DNA from: Selenomonadaceae bacterium | GTDB lineage: Bacteria > Bacillota > Negativicutes > Selenomonadales > Selenomonadaceae | Assembly: GCA_016280345.1 (NCBI GenBank) | Contig: JAEEGN010000022.1 | Span: forward strand, 1 to 10,464 | Direction: 5' to 3' | Length of the DNA: 10,464 nucleotides | Part shown: piece by piece, positions 6,798 to 10,464 of the stretch | Numbering within the stretch: position 1 is the stretch's first letter | Layout of the letters: each line of letters opens with the position of its first letter | Made by a program: the position numbers and the translations under genes | The notes under the pieces: generated by a model | What the model was told of the DNA's origin: nothing | Databases searched by the model: none | The model's input: only the letters and a program-made list of their open reading frames with translations

Positions 6798-7291
6798 AGT
6801 GCTTCGTGGGCCTCGGCGCGAACCTCGGCGACCGGGCCCGGACCCTGCGCCTCGCCTTGCGGCAGCTGGCCGCCGCCCCCGGCGTCACCGTGGCGCAGGT
6901 CTCGGCCCTCTACGAGACGCCGCCCTGGGGCAAGACGGATCAGCCGCCTTTCCTCAACGCCGCCGCCTGCCTCCTTACCGACCTCGCGCCGCACCAGCTC
7001 CTGCGGCTCTGCCAGGGCGTCGAGCAGGGCCTGGGCCGTCAGCGGCAGGAGCATTGGGGACCGCGTACCATCGACCTCGACCTGCTGCATATTCCCGGCG
7101 TCACGCTGCGGGACGAGACGCTGACATTGCCCCATCCGTACCTCACCCGGCGCGCCTTCGTCCTGGCGCCGCTGGCCGACATCGCCGCTGGCGAAATCAT
7201 CAGCGACAGGACCGTCGCCGAGTGGCTGGCGGCGGCGGAAGACCGGGAGACTATCGTGAAGGTGGCAGGAAAGGATTGGCCGGAGGAATGA
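6794..7291 (+). CDS. folK: 6-hydroxymethyl-7,8-dihydropterin pyrophosphokinase (HPPK), FolK
   Basis: This 165-residue kinase transfers pyrophosphate from ATP to 6-hydroxymethyl-7,8-dihydropterin, the step between FolB and FolP. Motifs are FVGLGANLGDR (4-14), ALYETPPWGKTDQPPFLNAA (38-57), GLGRQRQEHWGPRTIDLDLL (79-98, where Asp94 and Asp96 are the magnesium ligands) and LPHPYLTRRAFVLAPLADI (112-130). The start is GTG 6794, inside the GTGA that also holds the folB stop, with GGAGG eight bases upstream. It is the last gene of the operon. No gene for dihydroneopterin triphosphate dephosphorylation, folC or p-aminobenzoate synthesis is in the window. Confidence 0.96.
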   Translation: MKCFVGLGANLGDRARTLRLALRQLAAAPGVTVAQVSALYETPPWGKTDQPPFLNAAACLLTDLAPHQLLRLCQGVEQGLGRQRQEHWGPRTIDLDLLHIPGVTLRDETLTLPHPYLTRRAFVLAPLADIAAGEIISDRTVAEWLAAAEDRETIVKVAGKDWPEE

Positions 7292-7307
7292 TCCGGCTCG
7301 CCAATTT

Positions 7308-7326
7308 GCCGGGGGCGCTCCCCGGC
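7308..7326 (+). other. Short GC hairpin after folK
   Basis: GCCGGGG (7308-7314) and CCCCGGC (7320-7326) form a perfect 7-base stem with a 5-base loop, 16 bases after the folK stop. It lacks a U-tract, so alone it is not a terminator. It may protect the 3' end or support the terminator that follows. Confidence 0.5.
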
Positions 7327-7336
7327 GGTTCAAAGG

Positions 7337-7381
7337 AAAACCCCTCAGCGCCGCTTTTTCGTGAGGCAGGCTGAGGGGTTT
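7337..7381. terminator. Bidirectional terminator between folK and the solute-binding protein gene
   Basis: AAACCCCTCAGC (7338-7349) pairs perfectly with GCTGAGGGGTTT (7370-7381), a 12-base stem with a 20-base loop. T-runs lie on both sides: TTT then CTGATT on the plus strand, TTTT then CCTTT on the minus strand. It sits between convergent genes and probably ends both transcripts. Confidence 0.85.
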
Positions 7382-7410
7382 CTGATTGGGTTCGGAGCCG
7401 ATGACTTTGC

Positions 7411-8430
7411 TTACTTCGATTCCACCAGTTCGGCATTCTTCAGGATGTCGTCGGGAATCTTGACGCCCAGTTTGGCGACGCCCTTCTTGTTGATGACGAC
7501 CTTCAGGTCCTTGGCGGTCTGGATCGGCATCGTGGCCGGCTTCGACTTGCCGTCGAGGATATCCGCCGCCATCTCGCCGGACTGCATGCCCAGCTTGTAG
7601 TAGTCAATGCCGTAGGTGATGAGACCGCCTCCCGTCACCATGTTGGGCTCGCCACAGACGATGCCCTTGCCGGCCGCGTCCGTCACGGCAACCAGCGTCG
7701 GCATGGCCGAGGCGATGATGTTATCTGTCGGCTCGTAGAATACGTCCACCTTGCCGGTGAGGCTCTGGGCTGCCTGCTGGATATCGTTCACCGTGGAGAT
7801 TGTCGCCGTCTCCACCTTGAGCCCCTTGGACTGGGCGTATTCCTTCATCATCTTGACCTGGACTTCAGAGTTGACTTCACTGGAGCAGTAAATCGTCCCG
7901 ATGGTCTTGGCCTTCGGGAACACCTTCATCAGTAAGTCGATTTGCTCCTTGATGGGGTTCATGTCGCTGGTGCCGGTGACGTTGCCCTTCGGGGCCTCGT
8001 TGCTGGCGGCCAGCTTCGCGCCGACGTAATCGGTGATGGCCGAGCCGACGATGGGGATGTCCTTGGTGAGGTTCGCCATGGATTGCGCCGCCGGCGTAGC
8101 GATGGCGTAAATCAGGTTGACCTTGTTGCTGACGAAGCGCTGGCCGATGTTCTGGAGGTTCGACTGGTCGGCCTGGGCGTTCTGGCGGTCAAAGGTGACG
8201 TTCTTGCCTTCCTCATAGCCGCGCTTCTTCAGGCCCTCCACGAAGCCCTTGTTGGCGGCGTCCAGAGCGTTGTGCTCCACGAGCTGGACGATGCCGATCT
8301 TGTACTGCTTTTGCGCCGTTTCTTTTTTTTCGCCGCCGCCGCCACTGCCGCCGCAGCCGGCGATCATGCCCGCCGCCAGGAGCGCGGCAGCTCCGACGGC
8401 CAGTTTCCTGAAGGTTTTTCCCATGAACAT
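7411..8430 (-). CDS. TrpX-type ABC transporter solute-binding lipoprotein (ABC_sub_bind family)
   Basis: This 339-residue exported lipoprotein has a charged N-terminus (KTFRK), a hydrophobic stretch and the lipobox MIAGC with the lipidated Cys at residue 26, followed by a Gly/Ser-rich tether. The mature part is a two-lobe periplasmic-binding fold: YKIGIVQLVEHNALDAANKG, IYAIATPAAQSMA, IPIVGSAITDYVGAKLA, KTIGTIYCSSEVNSEVQ, VDVFYEPTDNIIASAM and ITYGIDYYKLGMQSGEMAAD. This matches the family that includes the streptococcal TrpX tryptophan-binding protein; the ligand here is not shown. ATG 8428-8430 is preferred (GGAAG five bases upstream); ATG 8424 is a second choice, and the in-frame GTG at 8442 is too close to any ribosome site. 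The usual permease and ATPase genes do not follow, because folK converges on it, so it is an orphan binding protein in this window. Confidence 0.9.
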   Translation of the reverse strand: MFMGKTFRKLAVGAAALLAAGMIAGCGGSGGGGEKKETAQKQYKIGIVQLVEHNALDAANKGFVEGLKKRGYEEGKNVTFDRQNAQADQSNLQNIGQRFVSNKVNLIYAIATPAAQSMANLTKDIPIVGSAITDYVGAKLAASNEAPKGNVTGTSDMNPIKEQIDLLMKVFPKAKTIGTIYCSSEVNSEVQVKMMKEYAQSKGLKVETATISTVNDIQQAAQSLTGKVDVFYEPTDNIIASAMPTLVAVTDAAGKGIVCGEPNMVTGGGLITYGIDYYKLGMQSGEMAADILDGKSKPATMPIQTAKDLKVVINKKGVAKLGVKIPDDILKNAELVESK

Positions 8431-8475
8431 AGAATCTTCCACCCTTCCTGCAAAAAATCAAATTTACAATACAAC

Positions 8476-8504
8476 ATTATACTAGCGTGGACGGAAAAAA
8501 TCCA
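8476..8504 (-). promoter_or_regulatory. Promoter of the solute-binding protein gene
   Basis: A perfect TATAAT occurs at 8476-8481 (minus strand). The -35 region 17 bases upstream is weak (TGGATT, 8499-8504). Transcription would start near 8469, about 40 bases before the start codon. I see no T-box or other riboswitch in so short a leader. Confidence 0.65.
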
Positions 8505-8668
8505 GCGATGGAAAATTTTTTTTGGCACGCGCCGGTTTCTTCCTTCCCCAGACACTATTCTTACCCTCTCACTTCCGACCTTTGTCCTATTCCGGATACA
8601 CGACGTTTCCTGTCGGATAATTTCAGACTACTGTCCCGGAACTCAGCCTCGTTTCCACTACTTTTCCC
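8505..8668. other. Gene-free spacer between divergent promoters
   Basis: This pyrimidine-rich, lower-GC stretch lies between the minus-strand solute-binding protein promoter and the plus-strand leader promoter. I see no ribosome site with a plausible gene, no repeat and no clear operator in it. Confidence 0.5.
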
Positions 8669-8698
8669 TTGACACAGACGCGTTCCTTCTGTTAAAAT
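8669..8698 (+). promoter_or_regulatory. Strong sigma-70 promoter of the leader upstream of the unknown gene
   Basis: TTGACA (8669-8674, a perfect -35) and TAAAAT (8693-8698) are 18 bases apart; TTAAAA gives a 17-base alternative. Transcription would start near 8705, just before the ribosome site of the first small frame. This is the best -35 match in the window. Confidence 0.75.
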
Positions 8699-8716
8699 GA
8701 AACGGAAAGGGACTTT

Positions 8717-8821
8717 ATGACGAAAAGAGGGTTACGTGCCTGGCTGCAAAAAGGAGTTGGCAACCATGACCGTGTCACGCGTATCTTTCAGGGATGGAAA
8801 CGCCTGCGAATTTACATATAA
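8717..8821 (+). CDS. Possible 34-residue basic leader peptide (sORF1)
   Basis: ATG 8717 follows AAAGGG with a 5-base gap, right at the predicted 5' end of the transcript. The frame encodes 34 residues beginning MTKRGLRAWLQK and ending WKRLRIYI, rich in Lys/Arg with three Trp. It overlaps the start of the next small frame in another register, so its translation would pass over the second ribosome site at 8751-8756. No homolog is recognised and the codon content proves nothing at this length. It may be a regulatory peptide or a chance frame. Confidence 0.3.
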   Translation: MTKRGLRAWLQKGVGNHDRVTRIFQGWKRLRIYI

Positions 8822-8909
8822 GACCGAACAGAGGTCCTTGACTGGCGGGACCGGCGCTCCGGATTTTTTGGTGTGCCCGGTTTGGCTTTCTGAGCACGGA
8901 GCGGGGTAG
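8766..8909 (+). CDS. Possible 47-residue leader peptide (sORF2) ending inside the terminator loop
   Basis: ATG 8766 follows AAGGAG (8751-8756) with a 9-base gap, one of the better ribosome sites here. The frame encodes 47 residues beginning MTVSRVSFRDGNACEFTYK and ending PVWLSEHGAG, with two Cys. Its TAG stop (8907-8909) lies in the loop of the terminator at 8893-8928, so a ribosome reaching the stop would cover the left arm and prevent the terminator from folding. That placement is what translation-dependent attenuation needs. No family is recognised. Confidence 0.4.
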   Translation: MTVSRVSFRDGNACEFTYKTEQRSLTGGTGAPDFLVCPVWLSEHGAG

Positions 8910-8928
8910 GGTTGCTCTGTGCTTTTTT
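8893..8928 (+). terminator. Intrinsic terminator (attenuator) in the leader of the unknown gene
   Basis: AGCACGGAGC (8893-8902) pairs with GCTCTGTGCT (8914-8923), ten pairs with one G-U, around an 11-base loop, and is followed by a T-run to 8928. It lies about 95 bases before the ATG at 9023, so it either ends a small RNA or attenuates the gene downstream. Confidence 0.78.
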
Positions 8929-8963
8929 CCGTGCCCGCGGGGATTGCCGCAGGCGCTTTTGGA

Positions 8964-8986
8964 GCCGACGGACTTCGCGTGTCGGC
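8964..8986 (+). promoter_or_regulatory. Hairpin exposing GGA, candidate CsrA site upstream of the unknown gene
   Basis: GCCGAC (8964-8969) and GTCGGC (8981-8986) form a 6-base stem with an 11-base loop starting GGAC. The ANGGA core ACGGA is at 8968-8972. A second AAGGA occurs in the ribosome site at 9009-9013. The layout parallels the flagellin leader. Confidence 0.35.
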
Positions 8987-9022
8987 CCGGCATTGGAAAC
9001 CCAAACGAAAGGAAGTCAGAGA

Positions 9023-9499
9023 ATGGTAAGCCGTTTAGAGCAGCATCTTGCGAAAAGGAAAAAGAAAGCGAAATACCGCGCGATTGCGGTCGGGTTTTTC
9101 GAGAATGATGAAAGGACTGTCTGGTCCGAGGACACGAAAGCCTATGGCTCGGTGAAGGATTTCGTCCGCGACGTCGGCACCGATGACCCCTACTATGATT
9201 TTCTGGCGGAGTCCCTGCATGTCAGGCCCGATGAGCTGCCCGCGTATCTGGAGGAGCACGACGACAGCGAGGAGATGGCTACCCTCATTCGGGTCCTCCT
9301 GTCCGTCCGTTACAATATCGCCATCAAGGGATTCAGGAAATTCCGGGACGCCGAAAACTTCATCTCCCTGCTGGAGCAACTTGATTTCGAGGTCCCCCCG
9401 GATCCCGAGACCGAGGCCATGCGGGAGGAAGCGCCGAAACAATGGGTCGCGAACCCGGGGCAGAAGCGGGTGAGATTCCTCAATCCCTATTGGAAATGA
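9023..9499 (+). CDS. Unrecognised 158-residue cytoplasmic protein upstream of flagellin
   Basis: ATG 9023 follows the ribosome block ACGAAAGGA (9005-9013) with a 9-base gap; an in-frame ATG at 8912 lies inside the terminator and is rejected. The protein has a basic N-terminus (LAKRKKKAKYR), then AIAVGFFENDERTVWSEDTK, a central mixed helical part (DFVRDVGTDDPYYDFLAESL, LIRVLLSVRYNIAIKGFRKF), an acidic Pro-rich stretch (EVPPDPETEAMREEA) and the C-terminus RVRFLNPYWK. It has no Cys, signal peptide or membrane segment. It is not FliW, FliS, FlaG or CsrA by any motif I can see. It lies 163 bases before flagellin and shares its ribosome-site sequence. A role in flagellin production or export is inference from position only. 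Confidence 0.8.
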   Translation: MVSRLEQHLAKRKKKAKYRAIAVGFFENDERTVWSEDTKAYGSVKDFVRDVGTDDPYYDFLAESLHVRPDELPAYLEEHDDSEEMATLIRVLLSVRYNIAIKGFRKFRDAENFISLLEQLDFEVPPDPETEAMREEAPKQWVANPGQKRVRFLNPYWK

Positions 9500-9613
9500 A
9501 GAACGATCATTGCCGGGCGCGGTGACGGCACCGGCGGATTTGCGTGGAGTATGGCCTGAGTGGGAGTTGGTTTTATGGACGAAGTCGATACGCGAAGAGC
9601 GTAAGGAGGAAGG

Positions 9614-9636
9614 TTTCCGGGACGGATGCCCGGAGA
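9614..9636 (+). promoter_or_regulatory. Candidate CsrA-binding hairpin in the flagellin leader
   Basis: CCGGG (9617-9621) and CCCGG (9629-9633) form a stem, extendable to eight pairs (TTTCCGGG with CCCGGAGA), around the 7-base loop ACGGATG. An ANGGA core shown in a short loop is the classic CsrA/RsmE target. A second core, AAGGA, overlaps the flagellin ribosome site at 9648-9652, and AAGGAGGA is at 9603-9610. In B. subtilis, CsrA binds two such sites in the flagellin (hag) leader and blocks translation. Neither csrA nor fliW is in the window. Confidence 0.5.
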
Positions 9637-9662
9637 ATACAAGACGAAAGGATTGATGCACC

Positions 9663-10464
9663 ATGACCATGACGGTCAAGAACAACCTCTCCGCGATCAA
9701 CACCCTGAACATACTGAACCGGAATTCCAGCAACCTGGCCAAGAGCCTGCAGAAAGTCTCCTCCGGCATGGCCATCAACAGCGCCGCTGACGATGCCTCC
9801 GCCTACGCCATTTCCGAGCGGATGCGTTCCGAGATCGACGGCCTCGATCAGGACATCAAGAACACCCAGAACGCCCGGAGCCTGATGAATACCGCTGAGG
9901 GCGCCGTCTCCTCCACGGTGGAGATCCTGAAGACCTTCAAGCGGAAGGCCCTCGATGCCGCCAACGATACCAATACCGACATCGACCGCGCGACCATTCA
10001 GAAAGAGCTCGACCAGCTCATTTCCCAGATCGACGACAATGCCAACGTCACCTTCAACGGGAAGTATTTGCTGGATGGCTCCATGGGCGGCAACATCGCC
10101 GCCGGGGAGCAGGACGTCATCGTCTCCTTCATGAGTTACCTGGACGACGCGAACCTCTCGATCCAGGAGGCCCTGGACAAGGCCATCAACTACGCTTCCT
10201 GCGGTCTCTTCAAGGACGAGGCGGACCTCAAGAAGAGCTTCGTCGCCGACATGTCGGGAGGCGACCTCTTTGGCACTTGCGGCATCGACCTTGAAAACAA
10301 GGACACCGGCTCCATCACCGGTCTGGATACCGGCGGCGACAAGGAAAAGACGGCCGAGAGCATCGTGCCTGAGGACTACAATCCCTATACCGGCGGCGTT
10401 CCCACCGGTACGACGAACATCAACGGCCTCGCCGTCACCTGGCCCGACACCGGCAGCGACGCCA
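9663..10464 (+). CDS. Flagellin, N-terminal part (continues past the window)
   Basis: This is the first 267 codons of a flagellin. The conserved D0/D1 region is clear: TVKNNLSAINTLNILNRNSS, LQKVSSGMAINSAADDASAY, AISERMRSEIDGLDQD, NTAEGAVSSTVEILKTFK, NDTNTDIDRATIQKELDQLI and VTFNGKYLLDGS, to about residue 140. From about residue 140 the sequence enters the variable, surface-exposed part (VIVSFMSYLDDANLSIQEAL, then a Gly/Thr/Asp-rich stretch). This N-terminus resembles Selenomonas-type flagellins. ATG 9663 is chosen because AAAGGA lies ten bases upstream; ATG 9669 is too far. It has Cys180 and Cys206, which is uncommon because most bacterial flagellins lack Cys. The gene would be controlled by the leader hairpin described separately; a clear sigma-D promoter was not found. 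Confidence 0.95.
   Translation, partial: MTMTVKNNLSAINTLNILNRNSSNLAKSLQKVSSGMAINSAADDASAYAISERMRSEIDGLDQDIKNTQNARSLMNTAEGAVSSTVEILKTFKRKALDAANDTNTDIDRATIQKELDQLISQIDDNANVTFNGKYLLDGSMGGNIAAGEQDVIVSFMSYLDDANLSIQEALDKAINYASCGLFKDEADLKKSFVADMSGGDLFGTCGIDLENKDTGSITGLDTGGDKEKTAESIVPEDYNPYTGGVPTGTTNINGLAVTWPDTGSDA

Larger units (their letters stand above)
8705..8928 (+). ncRNA. Structured leader RNA or sRNA ending in a conditional terminator
   Basis: The inferred transcript runs from the promoter to the terminator at 8893-8928. Visible structure includes a GGTCC/GGACC hairpin (8833-8837 with 8848-8852) and a possible anti-terminator: CGCTCCG (8855-8861) is fully complementary to CGGAGCG (8897-8903), most of which is the left arm of the terminator. 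The two pairings exclude each other, as in attenuators. Two small frames with ribosome sites run through it. I did not recognise a known riboswitch class; c-di-GMP-I, TPP, cobalamin, preQ1, THF and fluoride motifs were looked for by eye. It could be a leader controlling the gene at 9023 or an independent small RNA. Confidence 0.5.

Noticed and set aside
8848..8870. Second terminator at the CCGG-CGCT-CCGG sequence followed by six T
   Set aside because: The stem is only four pairs. The bases are better explained as the anti-terminator arm paired with 8897-8903.
8699..8890. c-di-GMP (GEMM) riboswitch in the leader before the motility-linked gene
   Set aside because: It was tempting because of the HD-GYP and flagellin context, but the conserved GEMM core (GACGCAAAGC-type block and tetraloop-receptor) is not present.
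8912..9022. Upstream in-frame start (ATG 8912) for the unknown gene
   Set aside because: It lies within the terminator hairpin and has no suitable ribosome site; ATG 9023 has a clear one.
9584..9591. Sigma-D (sigma-28) -10 element GTCGATAC before flagellin
   Set aside because: It matches GCCGATAT at six of eight positions and is well placed, but no TAAA lies 14-16 bases upstream, so it is not called.
9626..9662. Small frame starting at ATG 9626 that overlaps the flagellin start
   Set aside because: The nearest ribosome site (9603-9609) is 16 bases away and the ATG is in the CsrA-type hairpin loop. The His/Gln/Pro-rich product looks like an out-of-frame reading of flagellin.

Overview
The window looks like chromosomal DNA of a motile, high-GC, diderm Firmicute, most likely a member of the Negativicutes (Selenomonas-like). 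The evidence is a TamB/AsmA-like envelope protein at the left edge, a flagellin whose N-terminus matches the Selenomonas type, a lipoprotein-anchored solute-binding protein, and Firmicute-style AAGGAGG ribosome sites throughout. Genus-level placement is inference. I see no tRNA, rRNA, CRISPR array, insertion sequence or phage gene.

Layout. Bases 1-3725 are read on the minus strand: the start of a TamB/AsmA-like gene (cut by the window edge), a MocR-type regulator (GntR HTH fused to an aminotransferase-like domain), a QueT-type ECF S-component, a perfect-stem terminator, and an HD-GYP c-di-GMP phosphodiesterase that starts at TTG. A gene-free 484-base stretch carries the two divergent promoters and several dyads. 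Bases 4210-7291 form a tight plus-strand operon: a TSUP-family (TauE/SafE-like) membrane protein, folE, folP, folB, folK. The last three junctions overlap, so translation is probably coupled. A bidirectional terminator separates it from a convergent, solitary TrpX-type solute-binding lipoprotein (minus strand).

The right end is the least ordinary part. A strong plus-strand promoter at 8669-8698 starts a roughly 220-base leader holding two small overlapping reading frames with ribosome sites. It ends in an intrinsic terminator that has a mutually exclusive anti-terminator pairing. The leader precedes an unrecognised 158-residue protein gene, and that gene precedes flagellin, which runs off the right edge. 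The unknown gene and flagellin share the nine-base Shine-Dalgarno block ACGAAAGGA, and each has an upstream hairpin exposing GGA. This arrangement resembles CsrA control of flagellin.

How the parts relate. The folate genes cover GTP to 7,8-dihydropteroate, except for dihydroneopterin triphosphate dephosphorylation and any later steps. The HD-GYP enzyme, the leader and flagellin suggest a motility and c-di-GMP theme, though they lie in separate transcription units. Two enzymes carry substitutions at residues normally considered catalytic: the MocR protein has Arg at the PLP-lysine position, and FolE has Gln where E. coli has His179. Both are readable directly from the codons.
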